Notes: generated by a model from the sequence alone, not told the origin. DNA of 43,667 bases from an uncultured Prevotella sp. (GCA_934183135.1 CAKPRX010000007.1:1-43667); one strand, 5' to 3'; positions 1 to 10,717 are shown, counted from the first letter of the stretch. Program-made: numbers and translations.

Positions 1-1282
1 CGGCAAAGTCTTGCAACGTCTGCTTGTCGTAGTCGGTCAGCTCGCCCGCCGCGGGCACCCTGCTTTGGAAGTACTTGTCAGTCAGCACCAAGGCACGGTT
101 CACAAAGTTGCCCAAGATAGCCACCAACTCATTGTTATTGCGAGCCTGGAAATCTTTCCAGGTGAAATCGTTATCCTTCGTCTCCGGAGCGTTGGCAGTC
201 AGCACATAGCGCAGCACATCCTGCTTGCCGGGCAGATCCACCAAATATTCGTGCAACCAAACGGCCCAGTTGCGCGAGGTAGAGATCTTGTCGCCCTCCA
301 GGTTCAAGAACTCATTGGCGGGCACGTTGTCGGGCAGGTTGTAAGAGCCCTCGGCCTTCAACATAGCGGGGAAGACGATGCAGTGGAACACGATGTTGTC
401 CTTGCCGATGAAGTGGATCATGCGGGTCTCCTCGTCTTTCCACCATTTCTCCCAGCTATCCGGCAGCAGCTCCTTCGTGTTGGAGATGTAGCCAATCGGA
501 GCGTCGAACCACACGTAGAGCACCTTGCCCTCGGCGCCCTCTACAGGCACGGGGATGCCCCAGTCCAGGTCGCGCGTCATGGCGCGTGGCTGCAGGTCCA
601 TGTCCAGCCAGCTCTTGCACTGTCCGTACACGGTGGGGCGCCACTCCTTGTGCTCGTCCAGTATCCAGTGCTTGAGCCAGTCCTGGTACTGGTTGAGGGG
701 CAGGTACCAGTTCTTGGTCTTACGGATGACAGGCTTAGAGCCGCTGATGGTCGAGTGGGGGTTGATGAGTTCCATGGGGCTCAGGTCGCTGCCGCACTTC
801 TCGCACTGGTCGCCATAGGCGTTGAGGTTGTGGCAGTGGGGGCACTCGCCTACGATGTAGCGGTCGGCCAGAAACTGGTGGGCCTCCTCGTCGTAGTACT
901 GCTCGGTCTCTTTCTCCTCGAGCTTGCCCTCGTCGTAGAGCTTGCGGAAGAAGTCGGAGGCCAGTTTGCTGTGAACCTTGCTGGTGGTACGGCTGTAGAT
1001 GTCGAAGTTGATGCCGAAGTCCTCGAACGACTTCTTGATCATGGTGTGATAGCGGTCTACCACGTCCTGGGGCGTTATGCCCTCTTTCTTGGCCCGTATG
1101 GTGATGGGCACACCGTGCTCGTCGCTTCCGCCGATGAATATTACGTCCTGTTTCTTCAGTCGCAGATAACGTACATAGATGTCGGCAGGCACGTAGACGC
1201 CAGCCAGGTGGCCGATATGTACACCGCCGTTGGCATAGGGGAGGGCCGCCGTCACGGTGGTGCGCTTGAATTTCTTTTCCAT
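1..1282 (-). CDS. metG: Methionyl-tRNA synthetase, 5' part (runs off the window)
   Basis: Charges tRNA-Met with methionine in the cytoplasm. Reading the minus strand from the ATG at 1282, the protein opens with [20 protein letters not shown] and then HIGH as [19 protein letters not shown], the class Ia signature of MetRS. A zinc-knuckle-like segment with CPHC and CEKC follows near residues 140-160. The KMSKS loop appears as [12 protein letters not shown], a form seen in Bacteroidetes MetRS. About 427 codons are present and the frame is still open at base 1, so the anticodon-binding and C-terminal domains lie outside the window. A TAnnTTTG-type -7 element lies about 30 bases upstream. Identification is certain; only the 3' end is unknown. 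Confidence 0.97.
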   Translation of the reverse strand, partial: MEKKFKRTTVTAALPYANGGVHIGHLAGVYVPADIYVRYLRLKKQDVIFIGGSDEHGVPITIRAKKEGITPQDVVDRYHTMIKKSFEDFGINFDIYSRTTSKVHSKLASDFFRKLYDEGKLEEKETEQYYDEEAHQFLADRYIVGECPHCHNLNAYGDQCEKCGSDLSPMELINPHSTISGSKPVIRKTKNWYLPLNQYQDWLKHWILDEHKEWRPTVYGQCKSWLDMDLQPRAMTRDLDWGIPVPVEGAEGKVLYVWFDAPIGYISNTKELLPDSWEKWWKDEETRMIHFIGKDNIVFHCIVFPAMLKAEGSYNLPDNVPANEFLNLEGDKISTSRNWAVWLHEYLVDLPGKQDVLRYVLTANAPETKDNDFTWKDFQARNNNELVAILGNFVNRALVLTDKYFQSRVPAAGELTDYDKQTLQDFA

Positions 1283-1310
1283 AAAAACGATCGTATTTAT
1301 AATATAGGTG

Positions 1311-1318
1311 CAAAATTA
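1311..1318 (-). promoter_or_regulatory. Probable -7 promoter element for metG
   Basis: On the minus strand these bases read TAATTTTG, matching the Bacteroidetes -7 consensus TAnnTTTG, about 30 bases upstream of the metG ATG. No clear TTTG -33 box is present at 19-21 bases, so this is a partial promoter match. Confidence 0.4.
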
Positions 1319-1456
1319 CAAAAATATTGGCAAGTAACGTGCTTATTTCTAAACATTTCGCAATTTAAAAAGACGCCCCTCAGGCTCATGGCGCCCCCGT
1401 CCCGTATGTGGGCCGTCGGCAGGGGTGGCGCGGCCGCGGCGTGTGGGGCCCTGACA

Positions 1457-1506
1457 GCATATACCCCCGCAGGGCTTACTCAGTAAACGGCTGCGGGGGT
1501 ATATGC
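1457..1506. terminator. Perfect 16-bp inverted repeat downstream of tRNA-Gln
   Basis: Arms 1457-1472 (GCATATACCCCCGCAG) and 1491-1506 are perfect reverse complements separated by 18 bases. On the minus strand the hairpin begins 17 bases past the tRNA-Gln 3' end, so it is placed to terminate or process the tRNA transcript. There is no T-run after it on either strand, so it is not a textbook intrinsic terminator. Confidence 0.5.
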
Positions 1507-1522
1507 GGGTGCAGGAGATATG

Positions 1523-1593
1523 TTGTTCTAGGCGGATTCGAACCACCACAAACAGAACCAAAACCTGTTGTGCTACCATTACACCATAGAACA
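1523..1593 (-). tRNA. tRNA-Gln (anticodon UUG)
   Basis: Read on the minus strand, a 7-bp acceptor stem TGTTCTA/TAGAACA encloses a D-arm with TGGTGTAATGGTAGC, an anticodon arm with loop TTTTGGT (anticodon TTG, decoding CAA) and a T-arm with GGTTCGAATCC. The first pair is U-A, a known feature of glutamine tRNAs. The discriminator base would be A at 1523, and CCA is not encoded. It lies alone between the metG leader and a gene-poor stretch, so it is probably a single-tRNA transcript. Confidence 0.95.
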
Positions 1594-1747
1594 ATCTGCT
1601 CTGCAAATTTAGCACTTTTATGGACAATGGCCAAATTTTTAATATGAATTTTTCGCGACAGTAGCGCTTTTGCGGGCCGTCTGGCGGTCTCCGCGAATGT
1701 CGTAGTGTCCCTGCCGCGGGCGGTGCTGGTGACCCCGGGAAATGAAA

Positions 1748-1800
1748 AGACCGACCTTTAGCTCGCTAATGACGGCTCCGGGAAACGTAAAGGTCGGTCT
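1748..1800. repeat. 13-bp inverted repeat with 27-base loop
   Basis: AGACCGACCTTTA at 1748-1760 is the exact reverse complement of TAAAGGTCGGTCT at 1788-1800. It has no T-run and no adjacent gene end. It could be a transcript-end structure for the small exported protein gene on the minus strand or a relic of a mobile sequence. Confidence 0.45.
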
Positions 1801-1814
1801 CGGCGATTACGTAG

Positions 1815-1992
1815 GTGGTCTCCTACCTGTACTTTACCGATGACCGGGGTACTTCGGTCTATGATGCGCGAACGCTGGAATACAACCGCGTCAGACTAAA
1901 GTCCCCAGAAGACGGTGATAGACATCAGTGATGAGGAGGTGTCGGTCTACGTCTGCAATAAAAGGTGTTTGCCCAGGCGGGCAGCGTACTGA
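1815..1992 (+). pseudogene. Possible degraded coding remnant with one frameshift
   Basis: From 1815 the plus strand reads VVSYLYFTDDRGTSVYDART and continues in a protein-like way through LEYNRVRLKSPEDGD to a TGA at 1929. From about 1915 the next frame reads VIDISDEEVSVYVCN and continues to a TGA at 1990. The two segments have similar composition and join at a single +1 shift, as expected of a decayed gene. A TAG sits directly before 1815 and no start is convincing. I do not recognise the family, and chance open frames in GC-rich DNA remain possible. Confidence 0.3.
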
Positions 1993-2055
1993 ACCGTAAA
2001 AGGGGGGGCAGTGCCTATTCTGCCCGGCATTTCAGGGAGTCGTAGTACAGAAGCC

Positions 2056-2484
2056 TTATTCTCTGTAGCTCTTGCTCCAGATACTGAGGCAGGTGTTATC
2101 GGCAAACACTATGTAATAAGCTATGCCGGCCTTGTCTGATATATATACTCTGGCAGCTACTGTTTTCCATTCGGGGTGGTCAGATTTTGCATAGATGTTG
2201 ACCATATAAGTAAGCTGGCCCATTTCTTCCTCTACCTGTGCCTTGTTAGGCGCATAATAAGGTACCATATTACCCTTGAAGGAGGTGATAGTGGGTGTGC
2301 CCATCATGCCCCATAGTTTATATGCAAACTTGAACTTTGGATGTCTGTAGAATTTTTTTGCTATCTTGGTTAGCGCGGCATTGCGCTGCTTTTCAGGCAT
2401 CTGTGAGAACACTTGCGCGGAAACACTAAGGCAGGAAAAAATACTTACTAAGGTAACGAATAGGGATAATCGTAAATGTTTCAT
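2056..2484 (-). CDS. Small exported protein of unknown function
   Basis: A 142-residue protein with a clear signal peptide: MKHLRLSLFVTLVSIFSCLS then VSAQ, with cleavage likely after the SAQ. The mature part of about 118 residues is basic (QRNAALTKIAKKFYRHPKF) and ends in what looks like a small alpha/beta domain with ARVYISDKAGIAYYIVFADN. No membrane anchor or lipobox is visible, so a periplasmic or secreted protein is expected. It lies 74 bases downstream of tyrS on the same strand, beyond a strong hairpin, so it is probably transcribed separately or by read-through. I do not recognise the family; the function is unknown. Confidence 0.75.
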   Translation of the reverse strand: MKHLRLSLFVTLVSIFSCLSVSAQVFSQMPEKQRNAALTKIAKKFYRHPKFKFAYKLWGMMGTPTITSFKGNMVPYYAPNKAQVEEEMGQLTYMVNIYAKSDHPEWKTVAARVYISDKAGIAYYIVFADNTCLSIWSKSYRE

Positions 2485-2512
2485 CTGTGTTAGTTACTAC
2501 AAGAAAAATAAT

Positions 2513-2543
2513 GGGCGCGGCCCGGATTGTCCCGGCCGCGCCC
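2513..2543 (-). terminator. Intrinsic-type terminator after tyrS
   Basis: GGGCGCGGCC at 2513-2522 and GGCCGCGCCC at 2534-2543 form a perfect 10-bp GC stem with an 11-base loop. On the minus strand it is followed by ATTATTTTTC, a T-rich tract. It begins 16 bases past the tyrS stop and so fits the end of the peptidase-to-tyrS transcript. Confidence 0.7.
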
Positions 2544-2558
2544 CAATATATAACTTCT

Positions 2559-3857
2559 TTACTTTACGGTAACGAGATAATAGTTCTTCTTGCCGCGCTG
2601 TACGAGCAGATACTTGCCGTCGATGAGGTCGTCGGCCGTAACCACCTGGTCAAAGGCGGTGAGCTTCTCCTTGTTGAGCGACACGCCTCCGCCCTGTACC
2701 AGCTTACGCATTTCGCCCTTGCTGGCAAATATCTTTACCTCGTCGCGGGTAAAGAGCTCTACGGCAGCCTGTCCCAGCTGGTCCTTGGCCAGCTCGAAGT
2801 GGGGCACGCCGGCAAACACGTCGAGCAGGGTAGCCTCGTCCAGCTTCTGAAGGTTCTCCTTGGTGGCCTTGCCGAAGAGTATGTTCGACGCCTCGACTGC
2901 CATCTGCAGGTCTTCGGCAGAGTGGACCATCACGGTCACTTCCTCGGCCAGCCGGCGCTGCAGTACACGGCGTCCGGGGTCCTGGCGGTGCTCGGCGATG
3001 AGGCCTTCGATGGTCTCGCGGTCCAGCGAGGTGAATATCTTGATGTATTTCTCGGCCTCGTCGTCGGCTACGTTGAGCCAGAACTGGTAGAAAGCGTAGG
3101 GGGTGGTGCGGTTACGGTCGAGCCAGATGTTGCCGCTCTCGGTCTTGCCAAATTTCTTGCCGTCAGACTTGGTGATAAGCGGACAGGTGAGGCAGTAAGC
3201 CTCGGCCTCGGGGCCCAGGGTGCGGCGGATGAGCTCGGTACCGGTGGTCATGTTGCCCCACTGGTCGTTGCCGCCCAACTGGAGGCGCACACCGTACTTC
3301 TGGTACTGGTAGAGGAAGTCGTAGCCCTGGAGCAGCTGGTAGGTAAACTCGGTGAACGACAGACCGTCGCGGGCCTCTCCGTTGAGTCGCTTCTGCACGC
3401 TGTCCTTGGCCATCATGTAGTTGACGGTGATGTGCTTGCCCACCTCGCGGGCGAAGTCAAGGAAAGTGAAGTCCTTCATCCAGTCGTAGTTGTTCACCAT
3501 CTCGGCCTTGTTGGGCTCTGAGCCGTCAAAGTCAAGGAACTTGGACACCTGTTTCTTGATACACTCCTGGTTGTGGTACAGCGTATCGGCATCCAGCAGG
3601 TTGCGCTCCTGGCTCTTGCCCGACGGGTCGCCTATCATACCCGTGGCGCCACCCACTAACAGGTAGGGCTTGTGGCCGCAGCGCTGCAGGTGGCGCAGCA
3701 TCATAATGCCACAGAGGTGGCCGATATGGAGTGAGTCTGCTGTAGGGTCGGTACCCAGGTAAGCAGAAACCATGTGCTTCTGTAGAAATTCCTCGGTGCC
3801 AGGCATAATCTGTGCCAGCATACCGCGCCATTTCAGTTCTTCAACAAAGTTTTTCAT
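2559..3857 (-). CDS. tyrS: Tyrosyl-tRNA synthetase
   Basis: Attaches tyrosine to tRNA-Tyr. The 432-residue length is normal for bacterial TyrRS. The class I HIGH motif is at residues 44-47 ([14 protein letters not shown]), the tyrosine-site segment includes [20 protein letters not shown] and GGNDQWGN, and the KMSKS loop is KFGKT at 235-239, the E. coli-type form. A C-terminal S4-like RNA-binding segment follows ([19 protein letters not shown]). It is 54 bases downstream of yidD on the same strand and a terminator hairpin follows, so it probably ends the long minus-strand transcript. Confidence 0.97.
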   Translation of the reverse strand: MKNFVEELKWRGMLAQIMPGTEEFLQKHMVSAYLGTDPTADSLHIGHLCGIMMLRHLQRCGHKPYLLVGGATGMIGDPSGKSQERNLLDADTLYHNQECIKKQVSKFLDFDGSEPNKAEMVNNYDWMKDFTFLDFAREVGKHITVNYMMAKDSVQKRLNGEARDGLSFTEFTYQLLQGYDFLYQYQKYGVRLQLGGNDQWGNMTTGTELIRRTLGPEAEAYCLTCPLITKSDGKKFGKTESGNIWLDRNRTTPYAFYQFWLNVADDEAEKYIKIFTSLDRETIEGLIAEHRQDPGRRVLQRRLAEEVTVMVHSAEDLQMAVEASNILFGKATKENLQKLDEATLLDVFAGVPHFELAKDQLGQAAVELFTRDEVKIFASKGEMRKLVQGGGVSLNKEKLTAFDQVVTADDLIDGKYLLVQRGKKNYYLVTVK

Positions 3858-3911
3858 CGGATTTGCTTTTATTTGTTTTCTGTTTTTTTTTGGATAGTCG
3901 GGCGATGGTGC

Positions 3912-4163
3912 TCAGGGTACAGGGTCGTAGCCCGAGCCTCCCCAGGGGTTGCACCTGAGTATGCGCCAGATGGCTAAGGCCAGCCCCTTGACGGGCCCGT
4001 ACTTGACCAGGGCCTGCCGGGCATATTCGGAGCAGGTGGGGGTAAACCGGCAGGATGCCGGGGTGTAAGGGGTGATAAACTTCTGGTAAAAAATGATAGG
4101 GGCTACCAATATCCAGGTCATGGCCTTGCTCAGGGCGGTTGTCATGTGCTGCAGGGCAGTCAT
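3912..4163 (-). CDS. yidD: Membrane protein insertion efficiency factor YidD
   Basis: A small (83-residue) inner-membrane-associated protein that aids YidC-dependent insertion of membrane proteins. The family signature [15 protein letters not shown] is present at about residues 38-52, followed by [28 protein letters not shown], the typical conserved C-terminus. The amphipathic N-terminus ([20 protein letters not shown]) is also typical. Its ATG overlaps the rnpA stop (ATGA), the common rnpA-yidD arrangement. An internal Met at residue 7 is an alternative start. Confidence 0.95.
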   Translation of the reverse strand: MTALQHMTTALSKAMTWILVAPIIFYQKFITPYTPASCRFTPTCSEYARQALVKYGPVKGLALAIWRILRCNPWGGSGYDPVP

Positions 4164-4558
4164 AGGCGTTCGTTGATTCGGGTCAGTAACTGGGTTACGC
4201 TGTGCTCTACCTCGGCTGTGGGGTACAGGCTGTCGGCGAGCCAGACAAAGGCTATGGCCACGGCATGGTGGCCGGCCTGTAGCCTGTCGTCCAGGAGATG
4301 CTTGTTACGGCGAAACGACTCGCGCACCTGTCTCTTGACCCGGTTGCGCTTTACCGCATGCTTGAAGTGGCGCTTGGGCACACTTACCAGCATGGCTGCC
4401 TGTGGCTCGCCGTCGGTCTGCTGTCGCTTCAGGAACACAGCCCTCAGCGGGAAAGCCGTCATAGAGCGGCTTCCCGTACCTGTAAAAAGCTCTTCTACCA
4501 GCTTTTTGCTGCAGATACGCTCTTGTTTGGACAGCGTAAAAGACACAGCAGCAGACAT
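4160..4558 (-). CDS. rnpA: Ribonuclease P protein component
   Basis: Protein subunit of RNase P, which trims the 5' leader of pre-tRNAs together with the RnpB RNA (not in this window). It has 132 residues. The N-terminal [13 protein letters not shown] and the RNR signature [14 protein letters not shown] (about residues 74-87) are diagnostic. It overlaps yidD by 4 bases and lies 17 bases after hemD. In many bacteria rnpA follows rpmH near the origin, but here it sits behind hemD and DUF4271. Confidence 0.95.
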   Translation of the reverse strand: MSAAVSFTLSKQERICSKKLVEELFTGTGSRSMTAFPLRAVFLKRQQTDGEPQAAMLVSVPKRHFKHAVKRNRVKRQVRESFRRNKHLLDDRLQAGHHAVAIAFVWLADSLYPTAEVEHSVTQLLTRINERL

Positions 4559-4575
4559 AGTATGGTGTGGATGGT

Positions 4576-5319
4576 TTACTTGTTCTCTTTAAGATATGCC
4601 TTGAGGGCACTGGTCATGGAGGGACATTCCTTGGTGGGTGCCTGGAGGTCCAGCCGCCACCCCTCGTCGGTCACCGTCTTGGCCGTGGCCGGCCCGAAGG
4701 CGCCAATCTTGACATTGCCCTGCTCGAAGTCGGGGAAGTTGCTCTTCAGGGCCTTCACGCCTGTCGGGCTGAAGAACACCAGCATGTCAAAGTCGAAGTT
4801 CTTCTTCTCCTCGTCATTAAAGTCGTTGCTCACGGTACGGTACATCACGCACTCTTCATGGTGTAGCTTTTTCTCGTTGAGCATATTCTTCACATCGTCA
4901 TTATGTACATCGCTCATGGGTACCAGGTACTTCTCGTTCTTGTGCTTGGCCATGAGGGGGATAAGGTCGTTGATCTTGCCCGTGTTGCTGAAGAAAACCT
5001 TGCGCTTCCTGTACTGTACATACTTCTGTATATAGAGTGCTATGGTCTCCAACACGCAGAAATACTTCATGTCCTCAGGTATGGTGATACGCATTTCTTT
5101 CGCCAACTTGAAGTAGTTGTCGATAGCGTGGCGCGATGTGAATACCACGGCCGTATAGTCTAACAGGTTGATTTTCTGCTGACGGAATTCTTTGGCTGTA
5201 AATCCTTCAACCTTGAAGAATGGGCGGAAAACGCACTCCACCCCGTATTCCTTCTCTATGTCGAAATAGGGAGACTTGTCACTTGAAGGCTTCGGCTGTG
5301 AAATCAGGATTTTCTTCAT
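4576..5319 (-). CDS. hemD: Uroporphyrinogen-III synthase (Bacteroidetes type)
   Basis: Closes and isomerises hydroxymethylbilane to uroporphyrinogen III in tetrapyrrole synthesis. The 247-residue protein begins KKILISQPKPSSDKSPYFDI and has the two-lobe pattern of the family: VVFTSRHAIDNYF near residue 60, the mid-protein YLVPMSDVHNDD, and a second-lobe DMLVFFSPTGVKALKSNFP with IGAFGPATAKTV. The family is poorly conserved, so assignment rests on these segments and on the usual Bacteroidales neighbours (DUF4271 upstream, rnpA downstream). The gap to rnpA is 17 bases. Confidence 0.85.
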   Translation of the reverse strand: MKKILISQPKPSSDKSPYFDIEKEYGVECVFRPFFKVEGFTAKEFRQQKINLLDYTAVVFTSRHAIDNYFKLAKEMRITIPEDMKYFCVLETIALYIQKYVQYRKRKVFFSNTGKINDLIPLMAKHKNEKYLVPMSDVHNDDVKNMLNEKKLHHEECVMYRTVSNDFNDEEKKNFDFDMLVFFSPTGVKALKSNFPDFEQGNVKIGAFGPATAKTVTDEGWRLDLQAPTKECPSMTSALKAYLKENK

Positions 5320-5329
5320 TGCTTCTGTA

Positions 5330-6351
5330 CTAAAAATTTATTTTCAAATAACCGTTAATCGTGGTCAGCACGCCCCACAAAGTGAGCAAAGGCACGATTT
5401 CAAGGGCACAAAAGTACAAAATAATTTGCAGACTGAACGCCTTGTCCCTGAAAAAAATAATAAACTGCTTACATAATGTCAGCAATTTGGCAAGAATGAT
5501 AGTAAAAGCCGCGTAAAACAAGGTAATACTCACGGGCATTTCAAAAAATACCTGCAGCATGACAATGGGAAATAACGCCACGCCCTCAGAGGCGGCCACG
5601 AAGAGCATGGCCTTCTGATTTTGTACATTTTCTTTACCATTGAAAAATACCCAGGTTACTACCCACGACAGGGCGAACTTGGCGAGGTAATAGGCGGCCA
5701 CCACCCCCACATAGATAGCCACCACCTGATAGGTGTCTATCATAAAGGTCTCGCCAATGCGGGTTCGGGCGTAGAAGAAGAAGCACAGCCCCAGCATCAG
5801 GCAGGCCTGTACCAGCAAGGCTATCTGAAAGCGTATCTCGTTGGAGGTCTCGGGCACCTCGGTGGTGGCCTCTGAGCGCGGTACGTAGAAGAACTTCTTG
5901 GCCTGACGTGCGAAGAAGCTCTTGCTCTGGGTAAAGGCTACCATGATGAGGATGAAGCATCCCAGGAGGATGCTTACGAAGAAGTTGTCGCTGGCTATGG
6001 TGTAGGGCATAGGGGTGCCGGCCACTCCCAGGCGGCCTCCCTGTAGTTCGGGGTGAAAAAGGGAATCCTTCGAGAAGAAGGATTCCTTATAATATTGTGG
6101 CAGACTGTAGCGCTCGTAGCTCTTGCCGGCCGGCCATCCTGGCAGATGGAGCGTGTCCGGACACTGGCTCCAGGTTATCGCCGATGGCTTGATGTGTGCC
6201 TGTATGGCCGAGTCCATCTGCTCGGGTGTGGCCGTACGCGGCAGCCAGCTCAGCACCTCGGCCGGGGTGAGCTCGTGGTGCCGGGCTGCCGACGGCTGTG
6301 TGCCAGCGGCCTCGCCCGGCGTTATTGACAATGTGTCTGCCTGCTGTTGCG

Positions 6352-6355
<4 letters not shown>
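5330..6355 (-). CDS. DUF4271 multi-pass membrane protein
   Basis: A 341-residue protein with a soluble proline/alanine-rich N-terminal third and several hydrophobic spans: [91 protein letters not shown] and [18 protein letters not shown]. This layout and its position directly before hemD match the Bacteroidetes DUF4271 family, whose function is not established. Its ATG overlaps the metK stop by 4 bases, so the two are translationally coupled, and hemD follows 10 bases later. Confidence 0.85.
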
Positions 6356-7614
<1,259 letters not shown>

Positions 7615-7641
7615 AGTCTTTCTGTCTTTGGGTGCGAATAG

Positions 7642-10473
7642 TTACTTGTTGTCTTCTTTCTGGTCGGCAGGCAGCATAACCACCTCGATGCGGTTCTTCT
7701 GACCGAGGAACTCCTTCATGAAGGTGCAGATGTCCTGTGGCTTGATGGCCTGGACGATGCTGTTGTAGCGAGTGTACCAGTCTACACCGTACTTGGCGTA
7801 GCGATTGATGGTGTTGAGCCAGTAGCTGTTGGTCTTTACGCTTATCTCGTGCTGCTTGAGCATCTGCTCCTTTACCTTCTGCAGCATCTGCTCGTCGCAG
7901 GTGATGGCCAGCGAGTCGGCCTGGTGCAGCAGGATGGTGCGGGCTATGTCGGCCTTGGCCGGCTTGACGGGGCACTGGGCGTACAGCTGTGTCACGGTGT
8001 AGCCGTCCTCGCTGTGTACCTGGCTGCCGCTGGCGCCCACAGAGTAGGCGGCGCTGGCATCCTCGCGTATCTTCTGCAGGTAGATCATGGTGAGCACCTG
8101 GCCTGCCACGTTGGCCTTGATAGAGTTCTCCTGTGTCCAGGGCATCTTGTCGTTGTACCACAGGGTGATGTTCATGGCCTTAGGTGTCTCCATCTTGCGG
8201 GTGAAGTTGTTGGCCACCTCGCCGCGTGCCAGGTCGCCTATGCGGTGGCCGGCCTTGGCTTTCTTCTTGGCAGGCAGTGCGCCGAGATACTGGCAGACGA
8301 GTGTGCGCAACTTAGCCTCGTCGAAGTTGCCCACGATGGTATAGCTGAAGGCGGCAGGGTTGGCCGTAACCTCCTTGGCTATCTTCAGGATGCGGTCGTA
8401 GTCTACGTCCTTCAGGTCGCTCTCCTTGATGGAGCGTACACGTGGGTCGTGGCCATACCAGGTGGCCGACAGGCTGTCAGAGTAGGCGCTCATGGGGTTC
8501 GAGGCACGGTTCTTGAGGCTTACGGCCATAGAGCTCATCAGACTGTTGTACGCGTCCTGATCCTTGTTGATGTTGGTCAGGTAGAGGTAGGTCATCTGCA
8601 GCATGGTCTCCACGTCGGTAGGTGTAGAGCTGCCGCTTACGACCACGGCGGCCTCGCTCATCGAGAGGTCGGCGTTGGCCACCTTGCCGGCCAGGGCCTT
8701 GTCCAGCTCGGTGCTGCTGAAGTTGCCCAGGCCGCATATACCTATTACCTGGTTAAACATCTGCGTGTTGGCCCAGTCTTTCTTGCCGTAGAGCGAGCTG
8801 CCGCCCTGGCACTGGCCCCAGAGGCGTACCTCGTCCTTCTTGTAGTCGGTCTTCTTCAGGCGTACCTTGATGCCGTTGCTCAGGGTGAGTTCCTTGTAGC
8901 CCAGCGCCTTGTTCTCGGTCTCCTTGACTATGCGGCCGGCCTTGGGCAGCTTCTGGACGAGCGGCTCGTTCTTCACGTTGTCCACGTAGGGCTTCACGTC
9001 GGCTGTGCGGGCCTTGTCTATGGCAGCCAGCAAGCCCTCCTTGGTGGGATAGGTGGCTCCGTCTTTCTCTACGTTGAAGCTCATCACCACCAGGTTGCTG
9101 TCCCGGAGTGTGGCGAGCTCCTTGAACATCTCGTTGACCATCTTTACGTTGAGCGAAGGCAGTACCTGCTTCAGGATAGAGTACTTGAACTCGATGGAAG
9201 GCATGGCCTCGTTGCTGAGGAAGTGGTCTACTATCTGGCTGTACAGCTGGCTGTTGGTGCGCTTGTCGCGGTTGGTGTACTGCTTGTCGAGCGAGCTGAG
9301 GGCATCCTGGCGGGCGCGCTCGAACTCGGTGGCGGTGAAGCCGTACTCGGTGGCGCGGCGCACCTCTTCCAGGGCGGCGGTCAGGGCGGCCTCGGTCTGT
9401 CCCTCCTTGGGGGCTACGCCCACGGTAAAGGCATCCTTGGTCTTGGCGAAGATGTAGTTGCCGTCGCTGGCCGAGGCTCCCACGTAGGGGCAGTCGGCCT
9501 TCTGTACGGCCTCGTTGAACCGGGCGCTGAGCATGCTCTCGCCCAGGGCCTTGACGTACTCGCTTACCATGTACATCAGGGTAGAGCGCAGGCTGTCGGG
9601 CACGGCGTCGTGCTTCATCATTACCTGTACCACGTTGTTAGACTGCTCCTTGTCCTTCTCTATCACCACGATGGGCTGTGGGGTGTCGGGCACGGGCTCG
9701 TCTACCACCTTGCCGGCGCCCGGAGTGGCCTTGATGCCTCCGAAGAGTTTCTTGATCATCTGCTCGGTGTGGTCCACGTCTACGTCGCCCACCACGATGA
9801 TGCCCTGGTTCTCAGGGTTGTACCACTTCTCATAGTAGTCGCGCAGCTCCTGGTACTTGAAGTTGTCTATCACGCTCATCAGGCCGATGGGCATGCGCTG
9901 GCCGTACTTGCTGCCGGGGTAGAGGGCGGGCAGGGAGCGCTCGAACATGCGCTGCGAGGCGCTTGAGCGCAGGCGCCACTCCTCGTGTATCACGCCGCGC
10001 TCCTTGTCTATCTCCTTGGGGGCCAGGGTAAGGGCGTTGGCCCAGTCGTAGAGGATGAGCAGGCAGGAGTCGAGCGCCGACTGGCGCGTAGTGGGCACGT
10101 TGTCTATGTTGTACACCGTCTGGTCGATGCTGGTGTAGGCGTTGAGGTCGGCTCCGAAACGCACGCCGAGTGTTTCCAGATAGCGTATCACGTTGTTGTC
10201 GGCGAAATGTTCGGTGCCGTTGAAGCACATGTGCTCCAGGAAGTGGGCCAAGCCGCGCTGGCTCTCGTCCTCCTGCAGCGAGCCCACCTTCTGGGCTATA
10301 TAAAAGTTGGCGCGGTGCTCGGGCCACCCGTTGTGACGGATGTAGTAAGTGAGTCCGTTGGCCAGTTTGCCCTGGCGTACGGCGGTATCGGCCGGTATCA
10401 CCATGTTGAGCTGGGCATGTGCCATGCCGACGATGGCCAGCATGAGCAGCAAAAGAAAATACTTCTTTCTCAT
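7642..10473 (-). CDS. Secreted M16-family zinc peptidase (pitrilysin type)
   Basis: A 943-residue protein with signal peptide MRKKYFLLLLMLAIVGMAHA. The inverted zinc motif HxxEH is H77-F-L-E80-H81 in GLAHFLEHMCFNG, and the distal zinc ligand lies in DKERGVIHEEW about 80 residues on. A second M16 half follows (KALGYKELTLSNGIKVRLKK onward) without HxxEH, as is normal for the structural repeat. Full length for a two-domain periplasmic M16 protease. It probably degrades peptides in the periplasm or at the surface. It is the first gene of the minus-strand run and has a TAACTTTG -7 match upstream. Confidence 0.93.
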   Translation of the reverse strand: MRKKYFLLLLMLAIVGMAHAQLNMVIPADTAVRQGKLANGLTYYIRHNGWPEHRANFYIAQKVGSLQEDESQRGLAHFLEHMCFNGTEHFADNNVIRYLETLGVRFGADLNAYTSIDQTVYNIDNVPTTRQSALDSCLLILYDWANALTLAPKEIDKERGVIHEEWRLRSSASQRMFERSLPALYPGSKYGQRMPIGLMSVIDNFKYQELRDYYEKWYNPENQGIIVVGDVDVDHTEQMIKKLFGGIKATPGAGKVVDEPVPDTPQPIVVIEKDKEQSNNVVQVMMKHDAVPDSLRSTLMYMVSEYVKALGESMLSARFNEAVQKADCPYVGASASDGNYIFAKTKDAFTVGVAPKEGQTEAALTAALEEVRRATEYGFTATEFERARQDALSSLDKQYTNRDKRTNSQLYSQIVDHFLSNEAMPSIEFKYSILKQVLPSLNVKMVNEMFKELATLRDSNLVVMSFNVEKDGATYPTKEGLLAAIDKARTADVKPYVDNVKNEPLVQKLPKAGRIVKETENKALGYKELTLSNGIKVRLKKTDYKKDEVRLWGQCQGGSSLYGKKDWANTQMFNQVIGICGLGNFSSTELDKALAGKVANADLSMSEAAVVVSGSSTPTDVETMLQMTYLYLTNINKDQDAYNSLMSSMAVSLKNRASNPMSAYSDSLSATWYGHDPRVRSIKESDLKDVDYDRILKIAKEVTANPAAFSYTIVGNFDEAKLRTLVCQYLGALPAKKKAKAGHRIGDLARGEVANNFTRKMETPKAMNITLWYNDKMPWTQENSIKANVAGQVLTMIYLQKIREDASAAYSVGASGSQVHSEDGYTVTQLYAQCPVKPAKADIARTILLHQADSLAITCDEQMLQKVKEQMLKQHEISVKTNSYWLNTINRYAKYGVDWYTRYNSIVQAIKPQDICTFMKEFLGQKNRIEVVMLPADQKEDNK

Positions 10474-10522
10474 AGGGTTTATTTATGTGTTATATAAGTA
10501 TGAATATCATTCTACCAAGTTG

Positions 10523-10530
10523 CAAAGTTA
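10523..10530 (-). promoter_or_regulatory. Probable -7 element for the M16 peptidase transcript
   Basis: The minus strand reads TAACTTTG (TAnnTTTG consensus) about 50 bases upstream of the peptidase ATG. No -33 TTTG stands at the usual spacing. Confidence 0.4.
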
Positions 10531-10665
10531 CGCATTATTTCCAATATGATGATGGCGAGTGGCTTAAAATGAATAAAAACGAAAAAGATTTTTCATATTT
10601 TTCATGCTATTGTAATGGATGGTGGGGAAAAGCCTGTGCCGAAAGTGGCGAAAAACCTTTACACA

Positions 10666-10717
10666 CGGCTGTATATTTATGCAAAAGTACCCCTGGTTTT
10701 GCATAAATATACAGCCG
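10666..10717 (+). repeat. AT-rich hairpin 1 of repeat copy A
   Basis: A perfect 21-bp inverted repeat with loop GTACCCCTGG. The arms contain TGTATATTTATGCA (10670-10683) and its complement (10700-10713), both matching the degenerate ArgR box core TGNATWWWWATNCA. Confidence 0.85.

Larger units (their letters stand above)
1594..2055. other. Gene-poor interval
   Basis: There is no intact gene here. It holds a 13-bp inverted repeat (1748-1800), a possible frameshifted coding remnant (about 1815-1992) and about 60 bases of unassigned DNA before the stop of the small exported protein gene on the minus strand. Confidence 0.6.

Noticed and set aside
7615..7641. SAM riboswitch upstream of metK
   Set aside because: Only 27 bases separate metK from the M16 peptidase stop, too little for any known SAM riboswitch.
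7849..9966. 705-residue plus-strand open frame antisense to the M16 peptidase
   Set aside because: It is a low-complexity shadow rich in Val, Leu, Gly and His, opposite a gene with clear family motifs. The same applies to long antisense frames opposite metG, bamA, metK and sufS.
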